Origin: Desulfovibrionaceae bacterium
GTDB taxonomy: Bacteria > Desulfobacterota > Desulfovibrionia > Desulfovibrionales > Desulfovibrionaceae
DNA: 64,000 nucleotides
Assembly (NCBI GenBank): GCA_015709315.1
Contig: JACCQI010000012.1
Span: 1 to 64,000, forward strand
Direction: 5' to 3'
Both the position numbers and the translations under genes were made by a program. Under the pieces are notes generated by a model. That model saw only the letters and a program-made list of their open reading frames with translations, did not search any database and had not been told where the DNA came from. Shown piece after piece: positions 10,807 through 23,970 of the stretch. The first letter of the stretch is position 1; each line of letters starts with the position of its first letter.

Positions 10807-11384
10807 TTGATCTTGAAGAAGACAGTGTTTTTTGCGGTCCTGCTGACCGTCCTGGCCATCTCCTCTGTCGCTTTTGCCAGCGCTGAGGGCGGCCACGCGC
10901 TCTTCACGGCCGAAAACGTGAAGGACTACGGTCTCCGTACCCTGAACTTCCTCATCTTCGCCTGGCTGATCTACAAGTTCGCCGGCGCCAAGGTGAGGGA
11001 TTTCTTCGTGGGACGCCGCGACGGCATCAAGCAGGAACTCGACGACCTGCAGGCGCGCCAGGCCGAGGCCGAGAAAAAGCTCAAGGATGTCGAGGCGAGC
11101 ATCGCCAACATGGCGCAGGAGAAGCAGAAGATTCTCGACGACGCCAAGGCGCAGGGGGAAACCATCAAGGCCGCCATCATCGAGAAGGGCAGGAAGGACG
11201 CCGAAGCCCTGACCGAGCAGGCGAAGCGCACCGCTTCCAACGAAGCGCAGGCCGCCATACAGACCATCCGTGCCGAAATGGCCGACCTGGTCGTCGCGGC
11301 CGCCGAGAAGATCGTCACCGAGAAGCTGAGCGCCGAGGATCACGACAAGCTCGTGGATGACTATTTAACAAAGGTGGTGCTCAA

Positions 11385-11388
<4 letters not shown>
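10807..11388 (+). CDS. atpF: F0F1 ATP synthase subunit b
   Basis: Signal-like N-terminus, second TM LNFLIFAWLIYKFAGAKVRDFFVGRRDGI, long coiled helix. Confidence 0.9.
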
Positions 11389-13449
<2,061 letters not shown>

Positions 13450-13464
13450 CCAAGGGGTAACTGA

Positions 13465-14340
13465 ATGGCTTCGTTAAGAGACGTCCAAAATCAGATCGTT
13501 GGCGTCAAGAAAACCAAGCAGATCACCAAGGCCATGAACATGGTGGCCTCGGCAAAACTGCGCAACGCGCAGGAGCGCATCGAACGCTTCCGCCCGTATG
13601 CGGACAAGTTTTACGAGATGCTCGGGGACTTGGCGGCCGGCGCTGACGAATCGGTACACCCGCTGCTGGAAGTCCGGGACGAAGTAAAGACCGTGGGCAT
13701 CATGGTCACCACTTCCGACCGAGGCCTCTGTGGCGCATTCAATATCAATATCATCAACACGGCAATGAGGCTGGCCAACGCAAAGGCCGCCGAGGGCAAG
13801 GCCGTCAAGGTCTGGTGCATCGGCAAGAAGGCCCGCGACGCCTTCAAGAAAACCGACCACGAAATCGTCCGCGCCGAAGCGGACGCCATGACCCACTTCG
13901 ACTTCACGTTGGCGGCCGGCGTCGGCAACGAGTTGATCGCCGGGTACATCGACGGCGAACTGGACGAGGTCCACATCGTGTTCGGTGAATTCCAGAGCAT
14001 GGCCAAGCAGCCTCCCGTCGACCTGGCCGTTCTGCCCATGGCGGCGGCGAGCGAGGAAGAAGGCGACGACGGCGGCCCTGGCGACTACTTGTATGAACCG
14101 TCAGTGGAAGGCCTGCTCGCCGAGCTGCTGCCCAGGTTCATCAAGGTCCAGGTCTACCGCGGCCTGCTCGACACTTCCTGTTCCGAGCACGCGGCCCGTA
14201 TGGCGGCCATGGACAACGCGACCAAGGCGTGTGATGAACTGACGGATACCCTGACCTTGCTCTACAACAAGACAAGGCAGGCCGCCATCACTGGCGATCT
14301 CATGGACATTGTCGGCGGCGTGGAAGCGCTGAAAGGATAA
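13465..14340 (+). CDS. atpG: F0F1 ATP synthase subunit gamma
   Basis: MASLRDVQNQIVGVKKTKQITKAMNMVASAKL...SDRGLCGAFN. Confidence 0.97.
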   Translation: MASLRDVQNQIVGVKKTKQITKAMNMVASAKLRNAQERIERFRPYADKFYEMLGDLAAGADESVHPLLEVRDEVKTVGIMVTTSDRGLCGAFNINIINTAMRLANAKAAEGKAVKVWCIGKKARDAFKKTDHEIVRAEADAMTHFDFTLAAGVGNELIAGYIDGELDEVHIVFGEFQSMAKQPPVDLAVLPMAAASEEEGDDGGPGDYLYEPSVEGLLAELLPRFIKVQVYRGLLDTSCSEHAARMAAMDNATKACDELTDTLTLLYNKTRQAAITGDLMDIVGGVEALKG

Positions 14341-14353
14341 AAGGGGGCTATGA

Positions 14354-15754
<1,401 letters not shown>

Positions 15755-15766
15755 GCGAGGTAATTC

Positions 15767-16189
15767 ATGGCCAATACACTGAAGCTCGAGATCGTCACTC
15801 CCGACCGGAAGGTTCTTTCCGAGGACGTGGAATACGTGGGCGCACCCGGCATCATGGGTGAATTCGGCGTTCTGCCGAAGCACGTCCCGTTCCTGTCCGC
15901 TCTGGGAGTCGGCAATCTCCACTACAAACAGAACGGCAAGGCGCATTACGTCTTCGTCGCCGGTGGGTTCGCCGAAGTCAGCAACGACCAGGTCACCATC
16001 CTGGCCGAGGTTGCCGAAATGGCCACCGAGATCGACATGGACCGCGCCCAGAAAGCCAAGGATCGCGCTGAAAAGCGCGCCGCGGCCGCAAAGGAAAAGG
16101 TCGATGCCGCTCGCAACCAGGCTGCATTGAAACGGGCCATCTCCCGCATCAACTGCAAGTCCAGCGGCAAGAACGCGGGCACCTGCTAA
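15767..16189 (+). CDS. atpC: F0F1 ATP synthase subunit epsilon
   Basis: [43 protein letters not shown]. Confidence 0.95.
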   Translation: MANTLKLEIVTPDRKVLSEDVEYVGAPGIMGEFGVLPKHVPFLSALGVGNLHYKQNGKAHYVFVAGGFAEVSNDQVTILAEVAEMATEIDMDRAQKAKDRAEKRAAAAKEKVDAARNQAALKRAISRINCKSSGKNAGTC

Positions 16190-16213
16190 CCGGCCCGACC
16201 CTCACCCTACAAT

Positions 16214-16247
16214 AAAAAGGGCGGTCCCCAAGGGGACCGCCCTTTTT
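16214..16247. terminator. Bidirectional intrinsic terminator between convergent atpC and DUF4079-like gene
   Basis: AAAAAGGGCGGTCCCC-AA-GGGGACCGCCCTTTTT. Confidence 0.9.
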
Positions 16248-16266
16248 GCCTGCCCGGCAACAACGC

Positions 16267-16695
16267 TCAGGAAAGGAAATTTCGGATTACCCAGACGCCG
16301 GTCCGAATCTGGTACAGGGCGAGCGCCAGCGCCGCCAGATTGCATGCGCCGTGCAGCAGCGGCAGCCACGTCCGCTTGGCCTTGTTGCGGTCCATGTAAA
16401 GCCCGCTGGCCGCGCCCAAGGCCATAAGCGGAAGCATGACCAGGGCCGCCTTGTAATGCGCCCCCGTGACCAGGACCGTGCCCCACTTGAGCCAGCCCAG
16501 GGCCAGGCCGCCCAGCAGCCCGAAAAACCAGGCCGGCATGACGACCAGCCCGAGCGTCACGTGACGCCGCCAGTCGAACCGGACCTTGGCCCCCAGGTGC
16601 AGCATGCGGAACCGCTGCACGCCGAGCCGGGCGACGTACACCCCAAGCAAGGTGGCGATAATCTGCAAAAACGGGTGGACGTGGTACATGGACAT
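16267..16695 (-). CDS. Small polytopic membrane protein (DUF4079-like)
   Basis: Four predicted hydrophobic helices, HPFLQIIATLLGVYVARLGVQRFR...GAHYKAALVMLPLMALGAASGLYMDRNK. Confidence 0.55.
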   Translation of the reverse strand: MSMYHVHPFLQIIATLLGVYVARLGVQRFRMLHLGAKVRFDWRRHVTLGLVVMPAWFFGLLGGLALGWLKWGTVLVTGAHYKAALVMLPLMALGAASGLYMDRNKAKRTWLPLLHGACNLAALALALYQIRTGVWVIRNFLS

Positions 16696-16731
16696 GGCAT
16701 TCCTCCATGACGTTCGCGCCGCCGGAAAGAA

Positions 16732-17769
16732 CTACAGGCCGAGCTTGGGCCGCAAAGCCTCCCATACCCGGTCCGGGGAAAGGTCCAGCATGCAGCGGAA
16801 ATGGCCCTGCGGGCACTTTTTCGGGCCGTGCAGGCCGCATGGGCGGCAATCAACGTCCGCTTCCATGACCGTGGAATGCGCCCCGCGCGGAAAAAAGCCG
16901 AGCCGCTTCACCGTGGGGCCGAACAGGGCGACCAGGGGCACGTCCTGGGTCCAGGCCAGGTGCATGGGACCGGAATCGTTGGTCAGGTAGGCGTCGAGCC
17001 TGCCGAGGTACGCCGCCAGGCGCGGCAGTGAAAGCGTGCCCGCCAGGTTGGTCACGCGCATGGGGTCGGCCAGCGCGCCGTCGATGATCCGACCGGCCAC
17101 GGGTTCCTCGCCCGGCCCGGCAAAGACCAGCACGTGCGCGCCCTCCTCCACCGCCCGGCGGATGACGGCGCTGAAATACTCCTCGGGCCAGCACTTGGTG
17201 GGCCAGGTGGAACCGGGATGGATGCCCAGCACCGGCCCGGTGAACCCGGACTCGCGCCAGAACGCATCGGCCGCCTCGCGGGCCTCTCCGGGCAGCACAA
17301 GCTCCGCCCTGGGCGCGGGTCCTTCGATGCCGAGCGGCCGGGCCGACTCCATGAGCCGCTCGATCTCCTCCAGCTCGGCGAACCGCCGGTCCACGGTCTC
17401 GGTGTAGGCCAGCCGGTTGAACCACGGCCGGGCATACCCGATGCGGCGCTTGATGCCCGTGGCCCCGGAAACCATGGCCGACCGCAGGCTGGTGTGCGCG
17501 GAAATCCAAAGGTCGAACCCTTCCCGGCCGAGCCGCCAGCCGAGCCGGACCGCGCTGTTCAGCGACTTCTGCCCGCCACGCTTGGCAAACGGCCTGACCC
17601 GCGTTATCTCGGGCTGGCCCTCGAACACGGACTCGATGCCCGCGCGCACGAAAAAATGGATTTCAGCCGCCGGAAAACGGTCCTTGAGCGCCCGCAACAA
17701 AGGCAACGTCAGCACCGCGTCCCCGAGAAACGCGGTCTGCCAGACACCGATTTTTTTGTATTCCTGCAT
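16732..17769 (-). CDS. Glycosyltransferase family 9 / ADP-heptose:LPS heptosyltransferase-like
   Basis: IGVWQTAFLGDAVLTLPLLRALKDRFP...VLGIHPGSTWPTKCWPEEYFSAVI...LTNDSGPMHLAWTQDVPLVALFGPT. Confidence 0.9.
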   Translation of the reverse strand: MQEYKKIGVWQTAFLGDAVLTLPLLRALKDRFPAAEIHFFVRAGIESVFEGQPEITRVRPFAKRGGQKSLNSAVRLGWRLGREGFDLWISAHTSLRSAMVSGATGIKRRIGYARPWFNRLAYTETVDRRFAELEEIERLMESARPLGIEGPAPRAELVLPGEAREAADAFWRESGFTGPVLGIHPGSTWPTKCWPEEYFSAVIRRAVEEGAHVLVFAGPGEEPVAGRIIDGALADPMRVTNLAGTLSLPRLAAYLGRLDAYLTNDSGPMHLAWTQDVPLVALFGPTVKRLGFFPRGAHSTVMEADVDCRPCGLHGPKKCPQGHFRCMLDLSPDRVWEALRPKLGL

Positions 17770-17862
17770 CAAGCGCAGGTGTATCCTGTCTGCGTTGTTC
17801 AGGCAACGGTTGATCTCGAGACCGCATGCCGATACTCTGTCAGGACCAAAAAGGAGACCGCG

Positions 17863-18102
17863 ATGAAATACATCATGTTCGAAGATTTTTCCGGCCTGCC
17901 GGTGCCCATCATCTTCCCCAACCGCATCAATTTCGACGAAATGCGCGAACAGATGCCCTACACAAAGGCCCTGTCCGCAGGCTACGTCTCCCTCGGCCCG
18001 GAAGGTTTCCGCTGCCACGGCAAATCCAAGGAACTGAACCTCGAGGCCGCCCCCGGCGACCAGGACGTCATCAGCGCCAAATTCGAAGACGTCGCCAGCT
18101 AG
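17863..18102 (+). CDS. Conserved-looking small hypothetical protein (79 aa)
   Basis: MKYIMFEDFSGLPVPIIFPNRINFDEMREQM..., preceded by GGAG; tail of track ORF 17134..18102. Confidence 0.7.
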   Translation: MKYIMFEDFSGLPVPIIFPNRINFDEMREQMPYTKALSAGYVSLGPEGFRCHGKSKELNLEAAPGDQDVISAKFEDVAS

Positions 18103-18199
18103 ACCGGCGGATGCCGCCCTCGGCGGCCGGGGGGAGAGGAAAATCCTTTGCAACAGTCACCACATCAGTGTGTGACCGCCATTTTCCCCTTTTGTTTTC

Positions 18200-18236
18200 A
18201 ACGGGTTGCGGGCACCTGCCTGCAACCCGTTTTGTC
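18200..18236 (+). terminator. Intrinsic terminator
   Basis: AACGGGTTGC-GGGCACCTGCCT-GCAACCCGTT followed by TTGTCG. Confidence 0.7.
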
Positions 18237-18408
18237 GTTGTGCGTGAACCGCATGTTCAGTCATATTTCTTTTTCTCATTTCTATCACGATAGCTTTTGT
18301 CGAGCAGAGCGTGTTCATTGGGATCGGCATTTTGGGGCACAGGCTGGTTTGTGATTGCCGCCGCCTGCCCCGATCAAGGGGCCCGATGGGAACATCGGCT
18401 TGCCGTCA

Positions 18409-18426
18409 TGTTCCCAAATGGGAACA
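18409..18426. promoter_or_regulatory. Candidate enhancer (UAS) palindrome for the sigma-54 operon
   Basis: TGTTCCC-AAAT-GGGAACA; a related palindrome CCGATGGGAACATCGG lies just upstream (18384-18399). Confidence 0.5.
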
Positions 18427-18498
18427 ACACATTTATTTCTGCCGGTTTTGTCAACAAAAGATATCCAGCCATTTCAATTTGTTGTCTTCCATGCAGTC

Positions 18499-18515
18499 TT
18501 CGGCACACAACTTGC
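18499..18515 (+). promoter_or_regulatory. Candidate sigma-54 (RpoN) -24/-12 promoter
   Basis: TCGGCACACAACTTGCC: GG at 18501-18502 and GC at 18513-18514, the GG-N10-GC spacing, about 40 bp before the YeiH start. Confidence 0.65.
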
Positions 18516-18554
18516 CAATTGAAATCATTCAAACCTGAATGGAGGGTATCATCA

Positions 18555-19633
18555 TGACGAACGCCACCTCGGCCATAGGCGGAGCGGACCTGCAAAAAAC
18601 ATTCGCTCAGGAAGTGCTGGACAGTCTGCCCGGATTTCTTCTCATCGCCGCGGTCGCCGTGTTTGCGCACTTTGCGGCGCCACTGCTGCGGCAGAACGAC
18701 TTCATCAAGACGTATCTTGAACTCAAGGACTTCATCCTGGCCATTCTCATCGGCATAGCCATCCGCAATACGGTGGGGGTGCCGAGTGTCCTGCAGCCCG
18801 GACTGCGGTTCTCCACGATTCTGACCAAGACGGGCATCGTCGTCATGGGAGCGAAATACTCCCTCATCGGCCTGGTCACGGTCGGCGGGCAGGCCCTGGG
18901 GTTGATCGTCACGTTCCTTTTCGGGGCCGCTCTCATCCTGATGTGGGCCGGCCAAAAGATGAAGATGTCTCCCTCCCTTACCGCATGCCTGGCGGCGGGA
19001 CTTTCGGTCTGCGGCGTTTCCGCCACCATAGCCGTCGCCCCTGCCGTCAACGCCAAGAAGGAGGAAATGGCCTACTCCATCGCCGTGGTGCTGATGTTCG
19101 GACTGCTTGCCCTGGTGGTATTTCCCCCGCTGGGACATTTCCTCAATCTCAGCGATGCGCAATACGGCGCGTTTGCCGGTGTCGGCATCGTCAACTCCGC
19201 CCAGGTTCTCGCCGCCGGTTTCGGATTCAGCGACGGAGCGGGCGTTGTCGCGGGGGTGTACAACATCGGCCGCGTCATCTTCCTCCCCTTCGTGGTCCTG
19301 ATGCTGACCATCCTGACCTGCCAGCGGGAAAGCTCTCTTTCAAGCGAGCCCGTGAACAAGTGGCAGATCATCGTCTCCAAATTTCCCGTGTTCGTGCTCG
19401 GCTTCCTGGCCGTTGTCCTCATGAACACCGCGGGAATGCTGAACGCGCCCACGGTGAAGACCGCCAAGATCTTCATGGACTGGGCATTCCTGCTCGGATT
19501 CGCCAGCATCGGTCTGACCACGCGCTTGTCCGACCTCAAGGCGGCAGGCGTCTCGGGCGTGTTCGTCGGGTTTACCGTGGCTTCCATCAAGGCGGGCATC
19601 GCGCTGCTCGTCGTCCTCCTTTTCATCAACTAA
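18555..19633 (+). CDS. YeiH/UPF0324 family membrane protein (putative sulfur oxyanion exporter)
   Basis: TKTGIVVMGAKYSL..., LAAGLSVCGVSATIAVAPAVNAKKEEMAYSIAVVLMFG, GVGIVNSAQVLAAGFGFSD; UPF0324 hallmarks. Confidence 0.87.
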
Positions 19634-19651
19634 CAAACCAAGGACACCATC

Positions 19652-19759
19652 ATGATCAACTACATCAAGCGTCTCTCCTCCAGCCGGAAGCAAGACCTGA
19701 TCGTCTGTCTGCTCGGTATCGGATTGGTTTTCGTTGCCATGGCCATGCACCACGCGTAG
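19652..19759 (+). CDS. 35-aa single-TM peptide
   Basis: MINYIKRLSSSRKQDLIVCLLGIGLVFVAMAMHHA*; AAGGA 5' of ATG; sits 18 nt after the YeiH stop; below ORF-track cutoff. Confidence 0.55.
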   Translation: MINYIKRLSSSRKQDLIVCLLGIGLVFVAMAMHHA

Positions 19760-19834
19760 CACGGCCGGCACCTCCTCACTGCCCGGAGCCGCATGAGGAT
19801 ATGCGGCTCCGGGAAAACCGCTTGGGAGCGACTT

Positions 19835-20278
19835 GTGCGAAACATACTTCTTGCCACGACCGGAGAAAACCATTGCCGAAGCGCTGAAGACTACGCCGTA
19901 TCCTATTGCGCACGCACCGGGGCGATTCTCGGCGTCATTTATGCAACAGACTCGGATTTGGCTCATTACGGCCAGGTGGATCCTCTTGCAACCGAAGGGG
20001 ACCGACGCGACTTCATCACCCATGCCTCCTGGCAGGAAACCGAGCATGCCCAGGAACGCCTCGAACGGATCTGCGCAAAGGCACAGTCCCTCAATGTGGA
20101 TTATGAACTGTACATTGAGCGCAAGGCTCCCTTATATTGCATCGTGCAGCGTGCAAAAGAGAACAACCCCGAACTCCTCGTGGTCGGGGGAAGGCGGAGC
20201 CGATACAATCCGTTCAGTCTGGTCCGCAGCCTGGCCCGAAAGGCTCCCTGCGAGGTCCGGCAGATACAAAGCCAATAA
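19835..20278 (+). CDS. Universal stress protein (UspA)-like
   Basis: VRNILLATTGENHCRSAEDYAVSYCARTGAILGVIYATDS...NNPELLVVGGRRSRYNPFSLVRSLARKAPCEVRQI; start GTG assumed. Confidence 0.75.
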   Translation: MRNILLATTGENHCRSAEDYAVSYCARTGAILGVIYATDSDLAHYGQVDPLATEGDRRDFITHASWQETEHAQERLERICAKAQSLNVDYELYIERKAPLYCIVQRAKENNPELLVVGGRRSRYNPFSLVRSLARKAPCEVRQIQSQ

Positions 20279-20293
20279 AAGGAGTTGTGAGGG

Positions 20294-21202
20294 GTGTTTT
20301 TCCGGTTGAAGCGAATCTCATTCCTCCTGCCGCTGCTGCTCATGGCCTCCATCCATCCGGGGGTGGCGGGTTCCCCGCTCAGATTCGGCGTCATCACGCT
20401 GAACCATCCACTGACGATGTATCGCCAGTATCTCCCGTTCACCGATTACGTCTCCCGCGAAAGCGGCATTGGGCTTGAACTGGTGCTCGCCAAGGACTAC
20501 CGATCCATCATAGACGACCTGCTTGCGGGCGAACTGGACGTTGCCCTGCTCGGCGGCCTTTCCTATGTCGTGGCCCGGGATGCCTCCGCCGAAGTGGTCC
20601 CGTTGTGCGCCGTCTTGTCGCCGGAGGGAACGCCCACGGACAGAACCGTCATCTTCTGCCGAAAGGACAGCGACATGCAAACCCTGCGGGACCTGGCGGG
20701 AAAGCGATTCGCCTTCGCATCCACCCTCTCCACGGCGGGATACCTGCGGCCCCTCTGCTTTCTGGGCGAACACGGGATACCGGCCGCCAGCTTCGGCGCA
20801 ACGGACAATTTGCGAACCCATGAAGCCGTTGTGCAGTCCGTGCTGCGGGGCCGCCACGATACGGGAGCGGTTTCCGAAGCGACGTTTCGGAGGTTCGCCG
20901 ACAAAGGAGAGCTGAAGGTGCTCGCGGAGACCCCGCCGCATCCGGGATTCGTCATCGTGGCCCGGAGGGCAGACGTTCCGGGGGTACAGATCCTCAAGGA
21001 GTTTCTGTTGGGGCTGGATGTTTCCGTCCCCCGGCTCGCACCGGCGGTTTCCAAGTGGAGTCCCCGTTTGAGAAACGGATTCACGCAGGTCACGGACCAG
21101 GATTATGCACCGATCAGAAAACTGCGCGATTGTGCGCGGCGGTACGGCTACGGGAGTCATGCGGATGCTTTTTCTTCAGGGGCTGCGGTTCAAGGTCATT
21201 AG
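20294..21202 (+). CDS. PhnD-like periplasmic substrate-binding protein (putative sensor component)
   Basis: Signal peptide; LRFGVITLNHPLTMYRQYLPFTDYVSRESGIGLELVLAKDYRSIIDDLLAGELDVALLGGLSYV. Confidence 0.85.
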   Translation: MFFRLKRISFLLPLLLMASIHPGVAGSPLRFGVITLNHPLTMYRQYLPFTDYVSRESGIGLELVLAKDYRSIIDDLLAGELDVALLGGLSYVVARDASAEVVPLCAVLSPEGTPTDRTVIFCRKDSDMQTLRDLAGKRFAFASTLSTAGYLRPLCFLGEHGIPAASFGATDNLRTHEAVVQSVLRGRHDTGAVSEATFRRFADKGELKVLAETPPHPGFVIVARRADVPGVQILKEFLLGLDVSVPRLAPAVSKWSPRLRNGFTQVTDQDYAPIRKLRDCARRYGYGSHADAFSSGAAVQGH

Positions 21203-22628
21203 CATCGTTCTGCTGTGCATCTCCGGGACGATTTTTTTCACCGCCTATTACATGCTGGGCAAGGAACGGGCATTGCTTGTGGACACGGCCAGGCAGCAGG
21301 CATTGTCTCTGGCCAAAGCCTCGGCCGTCCTCTTCACGAATACGTTCATCTATGAAGAGTTGGGGATGATCGACGAGGCCGACATGGTCGATTATCTTTC
21401 CTACTATGTCGCGGACGTCATGCGCACCACCCCCGGCGTCGAGTCGTTCACGGTCATGGACAAGCAGGGGCATACGGTGGTGGAAGCGGGCGGCCGCACC
21501 GTCCGGGACGGGCTGAAGCAGATGGCCGACGTTTCCGAAACCGAAATAGAACTGATCGGGCAAGGAGCCGGGGCTTTTTTCGCCATTTCCATTCCCCTGG
21601 CGATCGAGTCGAAGCAATGGGGGGCCTGTCGGCTTCTTTTTTCCCTGAGAGACATTGAAGAAGCCCGAATCTCCGCCCGCAACGAGGTCTTCGCCATCTC
21701 CGGAGCCTGCTTGCTGATTTCTCTCATGATCATCGGATTCGGCGTGGATTATCTTGTCAAATCGCTCAAAAAACTCTCCGATGCCATGGAGCGTTTCACC
21801 GTCAACAAGGATTTTTCCAGACCCTTCCCGAAACTGCCCGGAAGGAAGGACGAAATCGGCCACCTGCAACAGAGCTTCCAATGGATGGTCGAGCGTTTGC
21901 GGCGCGAAGAGCAGGAGCGGGCCAGGACCAAGGAACAGATGTTCCATACGGAAAAGATGGTGACCATCGGCCAACTGACCGCCAGCATCGCCCATGAGGT
22001 GAACAACCCCCTGGGCGGGGTCATTCTTTGCTTCAACAACCTGATCAAAGGCAACCTCGACGAACAGGGCCGCACCCAGCACATCGAGGTGATCAATTCC
22101 GGCCTTGAAAGAATACAAAGGATCATGCGGGATCTGCTGGATTATTCTCGCCAGTCTTCCCTGAATATTCAGCCGACGGACGTGAGCGACGTCGTTCACA
22201 AAAGCGTTTCTCTCCTGGACCTGTTCAGCAAGAAAAAAAGGATTGAGCTGCAGGTGGACCTGCCAAAGGATCCGCCACTGATCCCCATGGACAGCGCGAA
22301 GATCCTGCAGGTGCTTGTCAATCTGATGGTTAATGCCATACATGCCATGGACGGCGGCGGCGAAATCACGATTGAAGGAGTGGTCGGCGAAGACGAGTTC
22401 ACCTTCCTGGTGTCGGATACGGGCCAGGGAATCCCGCCCCGGATACGGGAGAGGATTTTCGACCCCTTCTACACCACCAAGGAAGTGGGACAAGGCACCG
22501 GGCTGGGGCTTGCCCTTGCACGGTCTTTGGTGGAACAGCATGGCGGCAGACTGGAGTTGCGGCGGTCTGATTCAACCGGCAGCGTGTTCGCGGTCACCCT
22601 GCCGCGCGCACGGGGGAATTATGAGTAG
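21159..22628 (+). CDS. Membrane sensor histidine kinase (HAMP, HisKA, HATPase)
   Basis: TM, extracytoplasmic region, HAMP, MVTIGQLTASIAHEVNNPLGG H-box, DTGQGIPPRIRERIFDPFYTTKEVGQGTGLGLALARSLVEQHGG; overlaps upstream ORF by 44 nt. Confidence 0.93.
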   Translation: MRMLFLQGLRFKVISIVLLCISGTIFFTAYYMLGKERALLVDTARQQALSLAKASAVLFTNTFIYEELGMIDEADMVDYLSYYVADVMRTTPGVESFTVMDKQGHTVVEAGGRTVRDGLKQMADVSETEIELIGQGAGAFFAISIPLAIESKQWGACRLLFSLRDIEEARISARNEVFAISGACLLISLMIIGFGVDYLVKSLKKLSDAMERFTVNKDFSRPFPKLPGRKDEIGHLQQSFQWMVERLRREEQERARTKEQMFHTEKMVTIGQLTASIAHEVNNPLGGVILCFNNLIKGNLDEQGRTQHIEVINSGLERIQRIMRDLLDYSRQSSLNIQPTDVSDVVHKSVSLLDLFSKKKRIELQVDLPKDPPLIPMDSAKILQVLVNLMVNAIHAMDGGGEITIEGVVGEDEFTFLVSDTGQGIPPRIRERIFDPFYTTKEVGQGTGLGLALARSLVEQHGGRLELRRSDSTGSVFAVTLPRARGNYE

Positions 22629-23970
22629 ACGTATCCTCGTCGTGGAAGATGAACTGTCGATCCGCATCGGCATACAACACACCCTCTTGGGCGAGGGGTA
22701 TTCCGTCGAGTCCTGCGAGGACGCCGACTGTGCCCTGCGTATCATGCAGTCCGGCAGTTTCGACCTGCTCATAACCGATATGCGTCTGCCCGGCATGTCC
22801 GGCCTTGAACTGCTCGGCAAAGTCGCGGAACTGCACCCCGGAACGGGGACCATGCTCATCACGGCGTTCCCGGAAATCGAGTTGGCGGTGAAGGCGATGC
22901 GGCATGGCGCCTTCGACTTCCTGTGCAAGCCGTTTTCCAACGAGGGCTTGCTTATCGCCGTCGAGCGGTACTTCAGCTACCATGACCTTCGGCTGGAGAA
23001 TGCGCGGCTGAAGAGCGGCCACGGCCTGGAGGAGATGATCGGCGGCCAGGCCATGCAGCCCGTATTCGAACGCATCCAGGCCGTGGCCGATGCCTGCACG
23101 CCTGTCCTCATTCTCGGACCGAGCGGAACCGGAAAGGAATTGGTGGCCAACGCCCTGCACAACCTGAGTTCGCGCGTCGGCAAGCCGTTCATCAAGATCA
23201 ACTGTTCCGCTCTCCCCGAGCATCTGTTGGAATCCGAACTCTTCGGGCATGAAAAGGGCGCCTTTTCCGGGGCCCACAAGCGGCGTATCGGAAAGTTCGA
23301 GGCAGCCAACGGGGGAACATTCTTTTTCGATGAAATTGGCGACATGCCCCTGCTGTTGCAAGCCAAGCTGCTGCGGGTCCTGGAGGACGGGGAGGTCACG
23401 CGGGTCGGCGGGAACACCCCGGTCAGGGTCGCGGTCAGGACCATCTTCGCCACAGCCAAGGACATGGACGCAGCCTTGCGCGACGGACTCTTCCGTGAGG
23501 ACCTGTACTACCGGATCAACGTCGTGCCCATCAATCTCCCGCCGCTGGTCGAGCGGGGAGAGGACATCCTCAAGCTCCTGCAGCATTTCCTTCTCTTCTA
23601 CGCCGAGCGCCACAACAAGGAAGGGGTCACGATTTCGACCGAAGCCCGGGAAGCACTCCTGTCATACGACTATCCGGGCAACATCCGCGAACTGCGCAAC
23701 ATCGTCGAGCGCTCCGTCCTGCTCGCTCAGGACGGCGTGGTGCGGCTCGGCCATCTTCCGCACCGGGTTCGCGGCGATGACGCATACGCTTCAGCCCGAA
23801 AGGACGATGACGCCATCGGCCTGGAGGATGGCGTCCGCCAGTACGAACGGGAGCGCATCATCGCCGCCCTGGAGCAGACCGGCAACAAAAAGCAGCTTGC
23901 CGCCGAGTTGTTGGGCATCAGCCGAAAGGTCCTCTGGAAGAAAATGAAGGATTTCGGGATGTCAGGCTGA
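22621..23970 (+). CDS. NtrC-family sigma-54-dependent response regulator
   Basis: REC domain LLITDMRLPGMSG; AAA+ GPSGTGKE, ELFGHEKGAFSGA, DEIGDMPLLLQAKLLRVLE; Fis HTH AAELLGISRKVLWKKMKDFG. Confidence 0.95.
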   Translation: MSRRILVVEDELSIRIGIQHTLLGEGYSVESCEDADCALRIMQSGSFDLLITDMRLPGMSGLELLGKVAELHPGTGTMLITAFPEIELAVKAMRHGAFDFLCKPFSNEGLLIAVERYFSYHDLRLENARLKSGHGLEEMIGGQAMQPVFERIQAVADACTPVLILGPSGTGKELVANALHNLSSRVGKPFIKINCSALPEHLLESELFGHEKGAFSGAHKRRIGKFEAANGGTFFFDEIGDMPLLLQAKLLRVLEDGEVTRVGGNTPVRVAVRTIFATAKDMDAALRDGLFREDLYYRINVVPINLPPLVERGEDILKLLQHFLLFYAERHNKEGVTISTEAREALLSYDYPGNIRELRNIVERSVLLAQDGVVRLGHLPHRVRGDDAYASARKDDDAIGLEDGVRQYERERIIAALEQTGNKKQLAAELLGISRKVLWKKMKDFGMSG

